A DNA stretch of 64,000 nucleotides from Ceraceosorus guamensis (Eukaryota > Basidiomycota > Exobasidiomycetes > Ceraceosorales > Ceraceosoraceae), in contig NW_020289997.1 of the NCBI RefSeq assembly GCF_003144195.1, positions 620,001-684,000 of the forward strand, written 5' to 3'. The notes under the pieces were generated by a model. It worked only from the letters and a program-made list of their open reading frames with translations, ran no database searches and was not told the DNA's origin. The position numbers were made by a program, and so were the translations under genes. Positions 32,459 through 45,287 of this stretch are shown piece by piece. Position 1 is the stretch's first letter. The number at the start of each line of letters is the position of its first letter.

Positions 32459-34730
32459 CTAATTTCGCAAGAATCCACCCTTCTTCTTTGAGGCCTGTTG
32501 GTACTGTGAATGAATCGGCTGTCTGTGTTAGCTGCTTCCTAAGTGGCGCGGCTTGAGCATCAGAATACTCACACCTTGCTTCTCGGGAGTCAACGGACGA
32601 CCACTCTCCAGCCGCCTCTTCTTGTCCTCCAATTCGAGGCGCTGCTTTTCCAAAGCGTCGCGCATTTCCCTATGACGGGCATACAGCTCTTCCTCACTGT
32701 TGCAATTAGAGTCGAAGGGACGAGAGGGTCAGCAAACGCGCCCGCATGTCGTTTATACAAGCAACACGCACCTCTGCTTCAGCTTGGCCTCCTTCTCTGC
32801 GACCTTTTGCTGGAAGACGAGCTTCATCTCGTTCTATTGCGGAGGCAAGGGGCGATGATGTCAGCGCCAGGAATGAGCTGTGCTCCGAGGCGGACGAGTG
32901 CGACTCACCTCCATCTTCGCGAGCTTGGCCTCGTGCAAGGCGCGCTCCTCGGCCATCTTCGCAGCAGGGTTGACCTCCTTGAAGACCGAGTGGTCTTGCG
33001 TGACACCCATTCCGACCAGCTTCTCGGATCTGTACTTCTCGTACAACGTTGTGTGAGTGTGCTCCTTGAGCTCTTCCATGTGGCTGCGAATGAGCATTTG
33101 GCGTAGCTTCACAAAGTCGCAGTGGTCTTCGTTGTCGACCTCGATGACACCCCACGGGTACCCACGTCCTCGCACACGACGTCCGTCCGCTGTGTCAACC
33201 TCGGTGTCCGAACCAACAATGGCGAAGGGAATCTTGCGCTGGGATTGAGAAGACGCCGTTCGTCAGCGACGGCCTTTAATGATTAGAGCTCCCCTGTCCT
33301 GTGGGGAACTTCGTACAGCAGGCTTCTTGGCTCAAGGCAAGCGTGCGTCGCACGCCCGCCAGAAGCGAGTGGCTAAAGCTACTCACGACAATCTCGTCAT
33401 TCTCCGCAATGGTCTCCTCGTCCTCGTTGTCATAGATGGGCGCGTAGAAGATTTGAATCTGGTGGTGGTTGATGTCGGCCAAGATTCTCTGCTTGAAGGA
33501 CAAAATCTCCTCGTCTGTCAAGGTGTCGCTCTTAGCGATGACGGGGATCAGGTTGACTTTTTGATGGAGTCTGCGCATGAATTCGATGTCGATAGGGCGC
33601 AGACTGCAAGGTTGGATGACACAAGTCGAGTGAGTGACGAGGGTAAGCGTGCGGTCCCAGCTTGTCGCCGTGTTCACCGCATCCTTCTGCCATGCTCCTC
33701 CGATCTGTACACTCACGCGTGACCAGTTGGTTGAACGAAGTACAAGCAAGCATGGACGCGGTTGTCTACCAGCTTGGCGCGGTTGACGCGGTTCTCCTGC
33801 TCGAGGTACGCGTCAAAGCGAGATTCGATGTTGTCGACAATGGGCTTCCAGCTACGGGTGATCGCGTTCAGGAATGTGTGAGATGATTCAGACTGCAGGC
33901 TATGGGTGCATACAGCGCGACTCACCTCTCATCATTGTTCACAAAGTCACCAAACCCGGGAGTGTCGACCACAGTGAGACGGAGACGGACGCCGTTCTCG
34001 TCGATGTCTACGAAGGGTTCACGCCGCGTCAGGAAATTCGGCCATTGATGTGCGACAGAGCGGCCAAAGGCTCACCTGCGCTGATGCTCTCAATGGCGAC
34101 AGTCTTGGGACGCTCTGCGTGAGGGGGTGGGATTTCCTTTCGGGGATACAGACGGGTATTGAAAAGCGTGTTGATCAAAGTGCTCTTTCCAAGACCGGAT
34201 TCGCCTGTGCGCAAGTGACCGCGGCAATGATCAGCATGACGTTCAAGGCCAAGAAGAAGGGCATGAGACAGAACAGAAGTGCATCCAGGCACGACCGAAT
34301 TTGGTTGCGCGGCAGCGTCGGATGTCATCAAGTCATCCTGCTCCAGCCTTCACAAAGAAAGAAGCGCACTTCCAAAGCACCCAGCCTACTCTGTGCCGTC
34401 GAGAAGCTTCCAGTACGGCTGGAAGCCCGCAAGGCCGGAAGACCGATGCACGCGAAACGCCCTCGTCGGAAGACTGCAAAACGCAGAGCGACATCCATCA
34501 CCTCCTTGTACCTCGCGTTCACGACGTTTGCACACCAATCCCATCAAGCATATCGCCGCCCAGCCTTGATCATGGAAACAAAGGTACCCACCGACGACCA
34601 TAGCAGTAAAGTTGAAGCCTTTGCGGACGCTCTTCCTGTGCACTTGGTTGGGCAAGTTGGCAAATCCGACGTAGCCGTTCAGCTTCTTGCGAGCAGGAGC
34701 AGCAGCTCCGTTTGCGGTGATTGTCGACAT
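32459..34730 (-). CDS. CDC3: Septin, Cdc3 group
   Basis: A GTP-binding subunit of the septin filaments that form collars and rings at the bud neck and septum. Nine exons on the minus strand: 34592-34730, 34076-34204, 33926-34007, 33717-33851, 33387-33603, 32909-33238, 32772-32833, 32573-32696 and 32459-32503, giving 420 aa. Every junction keeps phase. Motifs: G1 GESGLGKST (about 47-55), G3 DTPGFGD (about 104-110), G4 AKSD (about 185-188), and septin-unique [10 protein letters not shown]-type text ([20 protein letters not shown]). The C-terminus is a coiled coil ([32 protein letters not shown]). The long phrase around [13 protein letters not shown] places it with Cdc3/AspB and Ustilago Sep3. 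It lacks a long N-terminal extension. Confidence 0.95.
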
Positions 34731-36167
34731 GTTGCAAGTCGTGTCAAGCGCGATTCGAAGATGGTGCGGAGCTAGATGATTGCGTTGGATTGGTCAAGTG
34801 CGTGTGAGGCGCTGGCGCGATGAGCTAGCTGCTTCGATCGCTTCAGGATGCAAAATGATCCCTCTAAAAGAATTCGCAAGGTAGCGAAGACTTCGTGGTG
34901 ATCGAGGTTGGATGGACTCGGAAGTGGCGAAGGAGGTTGCTGGACGGGGAAGCAGGAACGAATAGCTCGTTCAGTCTGGATGAGATGAATTGAATCAGAA
35001 GAGTCACCGAGCCCAAAGAGGTGCGATTACTCACGACTGACACTCCACGACTGCAAAGGCCCAAGCCGCGCGGGTCAAGGACGGATGCTCTGCTCGCCTA
35101 GCTAGCTGCTATACAACTCAAGACTTCCTGGCTGGCGCTTGCATGTGCTCCGATGGGAGCGCGAGCAAGCAGGCCAGGCAGCAGCAGCTAGCAGACGACC
35201 GACACGGCCGCCGCGACGCTGCGCACGTACACGTACACGCGCCGCAAAGCTGGCAGCTTCAGCAGCAGCACACTCAAACTTCACGCTACCAGCATCGCCG
35301 CGCGCTATATAGGGTACTCGCGCCCGCGCGCGCGGGTGATGCGCTGCCAACATCCGTGCATGCATGCATGCATGCATGCAGCATGGCGGGACAGGGCGGA
35401 TGAAACTGCTGTGACTGCTCGGCTTCCTCCAGATGTGAATGAATGTGCTGCTGGACACCAATTAAGCAGCAGCAACAATCCGCGCGCGCTGCTGGCAAAA
35501 GTGCCGCGTCCGCGTCCCATGAACACTCGTCGAGTGCCTTCACACTGCCTACCTGATGTGCACCACTATCCAACGCGCGAGCGAACTCGTGACTGTGTGG
35601 TATACGTGCAAAGAACGCGCTCGTGAGCAAGCTGCTGCTGGCGCGCGCTGTTCATCGAATCGTGACTGCAATGAAGACCTCGCGAAGGCTGTCTGTCCAG
35701 TCTCATAGGCTTCGATAGAGGGACTTGAATCAGGGCCTCTTTAGGTGACTCAATATACTTTTGAGATGCGAAGCTGGCTGTCTTCGATGCTGAAGCGAAG
35801 TCGCTGCGTGATTCAGCAGCAGCTACGACTCTGGGCAAGTCACATTTCCGCGTCCGACGTCCTTGCTCCTTTCACGACGAACAGAAAGGCTTTCGTGTAC
35901 AGATAGGAGACCGTGACGTTCCAGGTCGGAAAGGAGACTCATTTCGGGACTCGTTCTAATTGGTATGAGTCGTGAGGCCAAGACGCGGTAGCGCACCAGC
36001 CAGAGTACTTAGTCAAAGTGCTCACGAAAGGCGTCTCAAAGAAATCTGATCAAAGAACACTCATCGATCTCGTGCGAACAAGGTACAACATAGGAGGAAG
36101 GCGCGTGTTGAAATGGATAGGAGGCCAGGCGCACACCGAGCCGAGCTTTGCCGTCGTGGTAGCCGTG
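34731..36167. other. Septin promoter region and 3' flank of the ABCC gene
   Basis: No gene supported. It contains a (GCAT)n tract at 35357-35380 next to a GC-rich run (about 35325-35340), AGC triplets, a TATATAG at about 35308 and three TCACGA/TCGTGA motifs (about 35031, 35587 and 35650). Short motifs resemble those at 7.4-7.7 kb. Confidence 0.5.
35357..35380. repeat. (GCAT)n tetranucleotide repeat, second copy
   Basis: Six TGCA/CATG units in series, the same unit as at 7527-7555 and also flanked by AGC triplets and CTATAT-type sequence. Confidence 0.93.
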
Positions 36168-39100
36168 TCAACGACGGCGAAGAAGGCCTTGTTCCTTAGC
36201 AAGGGATCTGAAAACTCCATCCGGAATGTCGAGCAATCTGTCCGGCGTGTCGAGCTCCAGCACTCTGCCGTTGCCAAGGACGAGAACTCTATCAAAGTCA
36301 ATGACGGTAGCTAGACGATGAGCGACGGCAATGATGGTGCAGTGGCTAAAGCAAGTTTGCAGCACCTCTTGAAATTCTGCATCTGTTTGCGGATCCATGG
36401 AAGAGGTCGCTTCGTCCAGTACTAGCACCTTGCGACGTCGCAATATGGCTCGCGAAAGACTGAAAAGCTGCTGTTGCCCCGCCGACAGCGTCGCTTCGCT
36501 TGTGAGGAGCATGGTCTGCAGACCTTGAGACAGCGAGCGCACGTACACATCGAGCTTCGTCTTTGCCAATGCGTCCCACAAGTCGGCGTCCGAATGCTCT
36601 CCTTCAGGGTCCAAATTATCGCGCACGGATGCTGCCAAAATGAGAGGATTCTGAGGAATGATGGAAAGAGCATTGCGCAAGCTTCGCGCGGTAACAGAGT
36701 CGATGTCGAGTCCGTCCAGCTCGATGGTACCCTCACGCGAGTCCAGCATCCGGAAGAGAGCAAGCAACAGCGTCGACTTGCCAGACCCGCTTCGGCCTAC
36801 CACTCCAATTCGCTCGCCGGCTTTAATGTCCAGACTGAGGTTGTGCAAGGCGGGCTGCGACGTAGGAGTGTATGCGACCGTGAGGTTGCTGACCCTGATA
36901 CCGCCCTGAACATCCGCTGGCTTGATCGCTTTTCGAGACTGGCCCGTCTTGAGCGACTTTGAGCTTTCCTCAGGAGGCAGGTCCGCAAACGCACGGATGC
37001 GCTCCAGAGCAACACCAGCGATCTCGAATTCGGTGTACGAGATGAGTGTACGATTGAGATTCTGGTCGATCAACGTCGCTTGGACCAGAGCGACACCCAG
37101 CAATCCCACTGATTGCGATTCGCGCAGGAGCACAACGATGAGCACAAGACCACAGCTGATGACTCCAGCGAGCAGATTCAAGCTGGTGAGCAGCCAGCGT
37201 CGGACGGCCCACAATGTGTAGTAAGGCTTCTGTGCTTGGTCCAGTCGTGCGGTCATGATGCGTTCAAAGGTCGCCTGCCTGCCCAGAGCTCGCAAAGTTG
37301 CTAGGCCCGTTTCTGAGGTGGTCTCGCCAAGCGAGGAGACGAGTGGACCCTTTTGGGCCATCTCGAGGCGACGAAGCTGCCTACTTGCCGGCATGTACAG
37401 TCGCTGAAGGAAGACGTAGAAGATGGTGATGCCAGCAAATACTGCGAGAAGATAAGGCGCTGGCACAGAGAGCACGATCACTTGGCCAATTAGTAAGCCC
37501 CCATTTCCAAACAGATTAGAAGCAGCAAGACCGAGCTCCCAATCGATGGTGAAGAGATCTTGCGAGAATCGGTTGACGACCCTGCCGACGGGATTGACGG
37601 AGAAGAAATCCAAGCTCGTTCCCATTACTCCAGCCAGTTGCATCTGATGCAACCTTGTCCCTGCATTGCCAGCACCCCTCACCATCAAGGCGTGCAGCTC
37701 GATGGGCAAGCTTGCGAGCGAGACCAGGGCTAAGGAGAGAAAGACCATAATGTACTTGGCAAGCTCAGCCCCGTGCAAGGTCTGACCATCGGGCTGGGCG
37801 TCTGCCACTCTAGCCCAGTGTTGTAGCCACACGGGCCAGCCCATGTCTGCTCCGACTTGGCCCATGGTGCCGAGCTGCGAGATGACGAATAGCCAAATTC
37901 CCATCGTCTTGAGCCAGAGACCATAGACACCCCACGACACACTACCAGAAGCCATCTCCTCTGTCTTGTCTTCATCTGTCTCGGCTACTCCGGCGGTCGT
38001 CTTCTTGGCATCCCGAGGAGCTCGCGTATCGATTGTGGTTGGGCGATCCGTGTCGATGCTTGCACGGATAGCAGCTTTACCTTTGAGACTCAGCGACTCG
38101 TACGGAGCTGCCTCTGCCACTTTACCATCTTCGAGACGAACGACAAGCGCAGCAGAAGGCAAGAGGTGCATGGCATTGGTAGCCATGATGACCGTCTTGC
38201 CTCGCAGCAGTCCTCTGTCGCCCAAGATCGAGCGCCAAAGATGCGCAGCGGTCTCGGCATCCAGAGCGCTAGTGATATCGTCGAGTATGTATGCGTCTGC
38301 ATCGGCATAAACACCCCGGGCGACGCTCAAACGCTGTCTCTGACCTCCGGAGAGCGACTTGGCAGGAGTGCGGTCCCGTTGGGGAAGTTGCTGCAGATCC
38401 GTGTCGAGACCGCAGGCGTGTAGCGCGGTTGCGTACCTCTCGGCATCCCAAACTCCGTCGAAGACAATGTTGTCACGGATGCTGGCCGCTTCCATCAACC
38501 AGCTATCTTGCGAGCAGAATACTGCTGGTTTTCTTGAAAGTGGTAGGTGGGTGGAGCCACTCAAGACATCAGCTTCTCCTAAGCAAGCGGCCAGCAAAGT
38601 CGATTTGCCGCTGGAAATCCTCCCGCAAATCATGGTCAGTTTGCCAGCGGGGATGCTGAGGTCGACGTTGATGAGAATCGGCTTGCCGGAACCCCATCCT
38701 AGCGTGGCGCGCTCAAAACGCGCGGCTACAGTGGAGTCTACGGGCTCCAACACCTCAATCGAAGAGGCGGACAGATGAGCATCTTTTCTATCAGACACTG
38801 GAGTTGCAGAACGCAAAGAGTGTTGACTTCGGTGATCGAGAGTGCCACTGCGCTCCGGTCTTTCATTCTCGCGCAGAAAGCTTTCGATACGTTTGCAAGA
38901 CGCGAAGGCGGCGAGAATACTGGCGTACTGCTGGCCCAGCTGGAGCAGTGGAGCTTCTAGCAAGCCTAGCGTTGTGAGGGAGGTGAAAACACTATTGAGG
39001 TTGAAGCGACGCCCGCCATCGATGGAATCCGCAATGGCGATAGCTGAGAAGATTGTGAAGGACATAAAGTTCATCACGCTATTCGTTCCGCAAACGACGA

Positions 39101-40986
39101 GGATCAAGCGGCGCAAATAGTCTTTGGCCTTCTCGATCTCTTTGGCACGAGCAGTCAAGAGCCTCTTGGAGATGGCATCTTCGTATGCTGCAAATTTGAG
39201 GCCTTTGGCGTCCTTGATGGCAGAAGAAACCAGATTGACTCGAGCGTCCGTCTCTCTGCTCCACGCGCCCTGCTTTTGGCCGATGTTCTCTCCCATAGAT
39301 GAGACGAACGGCGGAAGAGCGAGGGCGATGAAGATGGCAAAAAGTGCGGCCACAAAGCCCACCAGCGCGAGTTGGGAATACAAGATCCAGAGGCCGACTC
39401 CAATCAGGATGAAGCCAGACCAGAGTGTGTGAAGAGGATCGACGCACTTGACGATGCGCTCGACGTCTACAGAAACGAGGTTGGCTGCTTTACCGCCTCC
39501 TGTCCGCTTTGCGGCCTCCAGATGCAAGCGCAGACTTTTGGCGTAGATGATCTCGATCAATGCACCGCGCATTTTGACCATCGTCTTTGCAGACAGCCAA
39601 TAGTATTGCCCGTTGCTAGTAGCAAGGACGAGATAGATTAGCGCGTAGGCGCCAACAAGACCCCACCCATAGGCTGTTGGGCTGTCTGTAGCGGTACCAG
39701 AGCTTTGAGCGAATGCCAGCGTCTTGCTGACCAAGAAGGGCTGCGCCAGCGTTGCAGCAGTCACAATGAGTCGAGGAATGATGGGCAAGAAGAGAGAGAC
39801 GGGAAAGCCGATGGCGAGAGCGTAGACCAGATTGTGAGGTGGAGGTGGAAGACTAGTCTGAGCTGCATCAAGTTCTTCAACATCCCTCATCTCCAGGTCC
39901 TCCATCGCGAGCGAAGAATCGCTGTCATTCTTCTTCTTTCCGTTGCTTCTCGCCTTCCACATTTCGAACAATTCAGTCCGGCGAGAGACGGCACGTCTCT
40001 GTCGACGTCGTTCCAGGGCAGCGGGGCTGGCAGGCTGCCAAGCATCTTCCATGATGACGCGCAGCGAGTTGCCGCAGTATTCTGGAGCAAGTGTGTCTAG
40101 GTCGGTGAGCTGCAAGCCTCTCGTCTTTGACAATTTATAGCCCTTCCAGATGGTAGGATAGAGCCAAAGGAAGAACAGTCTAGAAGCGAAGCTCGCCCTC
40201 TCCTCCGGATGCGTATGAGACTATCGGAATGACTGACAAGTCAACACTTGCTGTCCTTCTGCAAAGAAACTGATAAACTCACCGGAATACCGCTCGTATT
40301 CTCAATGATGAGCATAAACCCCTTCACCACTACAGTAGCTATGCTTAAGGCGAAGAAAGCGGAGTTATGCACCACGTCGACGTGTGCAAAGGTGCGAATA
40401 CGACAGGCATCGAAGAGACATGATCCGAAGAGGTACAAAGGGAGAAGAGCATCTCCACGAGCCGTCTTTCGGCGCTCCAGATATGACAGAGGAATAGCAG
40501 CGATCTGCACATTGCATTGAGAAGTATTGAGCCAGGTGTGAATGCGCGGCCGCCTCCTTGCTTTGTGCATCTTTTTCACTAGACTTACAGCAGCGACCAA
40601 GCTGAGCGAAGCAGCTGGAATGATGGTGCGAGAGTCCAAGGCCGTCGAAAGTTGATTATGCGCCACGACGAGTGCCAGACTTGCAGCGTTGAGCACGGCA
40701 TGAAGAGTCGCGACTGCTACTCTCACAGTGCCCACCGGATCTACGGATCCAGGCGCTAGATCTTTCTTGGCAGCAAGAGCTGGTAGACGAAAGTGGCAAG
40801 CGGCGACGAGGCATGCAGAAGGCAGGAGGGACAGGATGATGTTGCTGAAGTTGAGTGTAAAGTCAAAGTACCGACATTGCGAGACTGGCCCCTGCGACAA
40901 AGCGACGGCAAGGCCCACTTTAGCGTTGCGTTTGCTGATTCATACGCCAGGGAACTCACAAAGGCCGCATCCTGGACACACGACAT
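36168..40986 (-). CDS. ABCC (MRP-type) full-length ABC transporter
   Basis: An ATP-driven exporter of organic anions and conjugates, in the vacuolar or plasma membrane. Four exons on the minus strand, all phase 0: 40960-40986, 40589-40891, 40283-40504 and 36168-40220, giving 1,534 aa. A nine-codon first exon joins at GPVSQCRYFDFTLNF, the standard start of fungal ABCC TMD0. The linker SPEER-like text (THPEERASFASRLFFLW) and GYKLSKTRGLQLTDLDTL confirm exon 4. TMD1 is about 290-600. NBD1: Walker A GRISSGKST, signature LSGGQRQRLS, Walker B AYILDDITSALD, with Asp in place of the catalytic Glu, as usual in ABCC NBD1. TMD2 is about 900-1200. NBD2: GRSGSGKST, LSAGQQQLFS and VLVLDEATSSMD, complete. 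Substrate cannot be read from sequence. Confidence 0.95.
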
Positions 40987-41260
40987 GACGGATGCGCAGG
41001 CACAGCTCGCCTTTTCTCTTCGTCCCAATGGTGACAGGTGATGGTGAGAAGTCACACGAGTAGACGTTGCGAGGATGGGGCACCTGATCTTTCAACGAAG
41101 ACCGCGCCCAGGAGGTTCTTATCGTGTCCGTGTGTCTATGCGGAGCCACACCGCATTGTCATCCAGATCCACACCGGCCCATGACGCTGACTGCGCCAAC
41201 ATGCTAGCCAGTCTCAATCAAAGAAAGCCTCAGCATGCAAGAAGACCCCCACCAGTTGTC

Positions 41261-41310
41261 TGAGTCTGAGTCTGACGGTCACAGTCACAGTCACAGTCAC
41301 AATCACAACA
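41261..41310. repeat. CTGAGT / CAGTCA hexamer repeat
   Basis: Tandem CTGAGT units followed by CAGTCA units ending in CAATCA, about eight hexamers in all, 275 bases before the ABCC start codon. Confidence 0.9.
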
Positions 41311-42664
41311 ATCTGGCTATCCGAACGGGAAGCTGCTGAGCAGCCTTCCAGCCGCAGGAAGCGCTAGGCGGACCAACTTTCATGCAGCGTGGACAGCTCC
41401 TCAGGAACAGCAGCCATGCGTCGCAGAGCAGACGCGCAAGGACGTGAGCGTAATTCACAGATTCAATCGCCTCGCGATACGTACGGCATGGCACGGCACT
41501 GTGACTGTATACCGGGCACGATCTGCCTGCCACTCCGCTCATTTCACGGGCAGATCGCCGGAAATCGAAGCTCAGCATGCATCTGGACAGCTGGCCGGCC
41601 TGGCAATTGCGCTCAGGCTTTCTGGCACGCGCAGGAGTCATCAGAAGCGCAGCAGTCACGAGTGTGAGTGATGAATATATGGTCAGAATACCAAAGATGT
41701 GATGCTGATGCTGTGGCCCTTCGAGAGGCGCTATGCGTGCCTCCAGAACGAAGGGGGTGGTGGAGGTGATGTCGTCCATCCATGCATATATCAGCGTCCG
41801 ACCATCTTTTCTTCCTAAAGGCTGCAAAACCTTTCGCATGAAAGTCGGAATTGCGCGCAGTGCAGCGGGTCTTATGTTTATTGCCCTGTCCCAAAGAGGA
41901 CACGATGGCGATGACAGCTAGCAGCCGTAGGTGGCCTAGCGCAGGGCATCCTGCGCCTGCGCAATCTTGGAATGCGCAGCCACACCTCTCTAGCGGTCGG
42001 CAATGTGAGGAGTCGTAGGTCACGAATGTGGATCAAAAGGCGCGAGTCCACGCTGACTGAGCTGCCAGGGTTGGTCCACACGACCCGCCGCAACTCGCAA
42101 GTTGGACTGGCTCGGGTGAGGGAGGAGCATCACTCGCGACCCGAGACGCGGCTCACGACTGCTGGTGCGCAAGGTCCTCTTCTTCGGGCACGGGCTTGCT
42201 GGCTTCATCACATTTACCCCGCTGCGCTGAATGTTGCTTTCGGTCCATCAGCCTCGAGTCGCTAGTCGACCTGCTCAGCAGACATGGTCGAGTCAAGATG
42301 CGCAGGAGTCCGCAGTCGGCGGTGCTCGTGCACAAGCCTTACTTGACATTCAGAATGACGAAATCCTCGCATGTAAATCGTACATCATGATCAAGGTTCG
42401 AGCAACTTCTAGACCCAAGGTCTCGGCATGCAGTGTCTGGTCAGACGCAACACTTTCGACTCGTTCGAGCCTTCAATTCCCAATTTGGATAGTTTGGGCC
42501 TGACGTTATCCGGAGGCGTGCCTTGAAATATTTTCGGAGCTAGGTGGAGTAAATCTTTTCACGTGCACACAGCCATGCCACCACTGCAGCGTTTGACATT
42601 GCGCTGCGACACCTTACTCAAGAAGCCTCCTGCCCAAGACTGGGCAAGGGATGTCGTAAGATGA

Positions 42665-42880
42665 TCAGAGCATCAGAGGACCAGTCATGCTCAACTGGTT
42701 CTGCAATTGCTTGCGTGTTGTCTGACTCCATACCTGATGATCGAAAGGAAGAAGCAGGCTGTTCGACTGCATTGCCGGTGTAGCGACTTGGATTGAGAAG
42801 CTCCCAAGATCTAGCTCTGGGCTAGCGTAGAATTCAGATTCTCCCCCCTCCGACCGGATGATCATCAGAGACATAACCAT
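42665..42880 (-). CDS. Possible small protein (71 aa)
   Basis: A short frame on the minus strand with a strong initiation context (GAAATGG). The product starts MVMSLMIIRSEGGESEFY and has a non-random look: acidic and Ser residues, then PELDLGSFSIQVATPAM and a Gln/Leu-rich end. No family recognised and no neighbouring exon found. It lies 3' of SKP1 on the same strand, about 310 bases past its stop. Confidence 0.3.
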   Translation of the reverse strand: MVMSLMIIRSEGGESEFYASPELDLGSFSIQVATPAMQSNSLLLPFDHQVWSQTTRKQLQNQLSMTGPLML

Positions 42881-43188
42881 TTCCGCCCTGACTTTGCCTC
42901 CGCCCTCGCATCATTGCCATCTCGGGCTCTCGAACGCACCAGGAAGAGACAATAACAAGGTGCGACACTCGCAAGTAATGATGAGACTCGAGCCTGTAGC
43001 TGAGCGTGGCATTCATTTGTTAGTAGAGCCAAGGAAGAAGTCTGTCTCGTGCTGGTTAGAGTACACTGGGGATCTGACGGGAAAGACGGCGCTGGCCTTT
43101 CGCCCTCACGAAATTCTGGTAATCTCGTGTTCTAGACGACGCCTAGCTTGTGATGGCCTCGTCGCATCATAAGAATGCCTCTCTTCTT

Positions 43189-44072
43189 CTAGCGCTCCTC
43201 TGCCCACTCGTTCTCCTTGCGAATTTGCGCCTCCTCCTCCGGCGTAAAGTCGTTCTGAATGTTGAACAATTTGCGAATCTCCTCCGGAGTCTTGCCCTTG
43301 ATCATGTTTGCTACCGTCTTGCATCCCACATCCAACAAGGGCTTGATATCGAGGTAGTTGGCTGCCAGAATGATCTCAAACAGCATCTCTTGGTCGACTT
43401 GAATGAACTTGGCATCCCACTCGGAAATGTCAGTCGTGCGCTTGCGAGACTCTTCGTTGGCATCGTCTGATGGAGGTGGGTCGCCTCGGTGGTGGGAGCA
43501 GTATTCAAGAACCTGGGCAAGAGAAGTCATGACAGGCACGTAGATGAGCATCCCAGAGAGCCAACGCACCGAGGTACCGGCCAACAGCGAGTCGATGTAT
43601 GCGCGCTCGAGTTTATGTCTCGAATGCGAGACCATGTCTACAGCACTAGCTTGCGCGCTATGCAGATGCTTGGCTCAGCACTCAGCGCTCTGTTCAAGGC
43701 CCAAATCCCCACTGCGAGGGTAGCCCGCAGACGAGACGTTCAAGCTCCTAACCAAGGACATCCACCCTGCCTCCTGGCTATTGCGTACCGAAAGCCCGGA
43801 CGCACCTTCTTCAACACGTTGGCGGAGACATTCACTAGCGGAATGGGCATGTCATCGCCCTCAATATCTGTTCGTGAGAATGTGTGTTTTGCGTGTCAGC
43901 CAAGGGGCAACGAACGAGGCTCTGCAGTCGCGTTCGTCTGCACAACGTCCCACCCCCTACACCGTGGCGAGCGCTACTCACCCTCCATCATGTTCTTGAT
44001 GAGTGCTGAGCGCTCAGCAACATCCTTCTCCACTGTGAATTGCTCGTTGTCCGAGGTTGTAAGAGTGACCAT
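43189..44072 (-). CDS. SKP1: SKP1, SCF ubiquitin ligase adaptor
   Basis: Links F-box proteins to cullin-1 in SCF E3 ligases. Three exons on the minus strand: 43982-44072, 43806-43867 and 43189-43512, giving 158 aa, the normal length. The N-terminus [20 protein letters not shown] begins the BTB/POZ-like fold; the second exon supplies [17 protein letters not shown]; the third holds VLEYCSHH, the DISEWDAKF segment, [18 protein letters not shown] and the C-terminal F-box-binding helices ending in ENEWAEER. All junctions are in phase. Divergent from EAF1. Confidence 0.97.
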
Positions 44073-45287
44073 GATGGGCGGTGTGTGTGCGTGGAGTGCG
44101 AAGTGAGTGGTGTGTAAGTGCAGGACCGGGAACACTGGACCATACGCAAGCGAGCGACGCGTGAAGAGGTTGAGGCGTCAAGCGAGCGTGAGTGATGAAT
44201 GATTTGGAAGGGAGTTGGAAGGAGAGTATGATCTTGAATCTGAGATGGTGCATGCATGCGCTTCTCTCCATCGCCTCGCAAGCCGACGTCCATGCAAGCG
44301 CGATAGAAGCACCTTCGCGAGCACAGCGACGAGTGAGTCAAGTGAGTGCAGCATGTGCTTGGGCGTCGATCGTAAATCACGAATGCGCCCGGCCGCCACC
44401 TGCTGATGATGATGCATGCATGGCGACCGCATGGGCCTATGCGCGAGGCGGTGCGCGCAAATTAATGCTGCCGGCCTCAGCAGCGAGTCGTGAGTCTTGA
44501 GTGATCTAACCTGCACTCCGCCAAGTCAAAATAAGTGGTGACTTGTGAGTCAAGTCACGCCTGGCGACGCCCATGCATGCAGCGAGGTCAGACCGCGTGC
44601 GTGCGTGCGCACGCACGCACAAGGCAAACGAAACGTCTTGTTGGACGAGTCACGAGTCACGCGTCACTTTTGACTTTTGACTACGCAAGACTGTTGTGAC
44701 TGACTCGACGTTGGCAGCAGCAGTAGCAGCACATACCTTGCCGACGTTTGAACGGGAAAACATTTCGCAGCAACTCAAAAGGTACACACGGGCTCCACAT
44801 GAGTCAAGAGTGTCAGCTTGTGACCCGACTGCTTGCAAGTGCCAAGGATTCACGTGATTGTCGAGTCGCAATGCTTCTTGATCCTCATCAGATGCGCTCG
44901 GCGCCAAGTCACCACGTGGGTCATGTGAGCGGGGCGCGTAATCTTGAATTGAATATCATAGCGTGCACTTGATGATTTCAGTCACGAGTCGTCGCCCAAG
45001 GAGTCACGAGCCATGCGCTCTTGACTCTGACTCAGACTCACGCTCACGCTCAACTAAATTCCACGCTACGCATCTTTTGGTGAGGTCCGGCTCCAAGTGC
45101 CAGCACACCCATCGTCTACATCCGCCCATTCCCTCTCAACGCCTCGAGAGGTTGCCGAGATAATCTTGCGGTCACCTGGGCATCACGAGTCTGGCCGAGC
45201 CAAGGCTTGTTCCGACATCTCTAGAGGGCTGACCTCCGCGGCGTAGCTCAAAACAGCCCTTCGAACCTTCGCGTGACTCATCGATTG
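44073..45287. other. Divergent promoter region of SKP1 and EAF1
   Basis: No gene supported. Rich in the dispersed TCGTGA/TCACGA motif (about 44371, 44483-44503, 44646-44667, 44981-45010), two CACGTG sites (44851-44856 and 44913-44918), a 24-bp palindrome (44597-44620) and GACTC/ACGCTC repeats at 45024-45055. Confidence 0.5.
44597..44620. repeat. Perfect 24-bp palindrome of alternating purine-pyrimidine
   Basis: Twelve bases (three GTGC units) followed by their exact reverse complement (three GCAC units), with no spacer. It could extrude as a cruciform or form Z-DNA. Confidence 0.93.

Larger units (their letters stand above)
40987..43188. other. Intergenic region upstream of the ABCC gene
   Basis: No firm gene. 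A CAGTCA hexamer repeat (41261-41310) and a CACGTG (42560-42565) are present, with TCACGA motifs at about 42020 and 42152. Minus-strand frames of 136 and 178 codons (about 41300-42023) overlap each other and have no family match. One small frame at 42665-42880 is listed separately. Confidence 0.45.

Noticed and set aside
38000-38800. Asp in place of Glu in the Walker B of ABCC NBD1 as sign of a broken transporter
   Set aside because: A degenerate first nucleotide-binding site is normal in ABCC proteins; NBD2 is complete.
41303-42023. Two overlapping minus-strand frames of 178 and 136 codons
   Set aside because: They overlap in different frames, neither resembles a known family, and chance frames of this size are common here.
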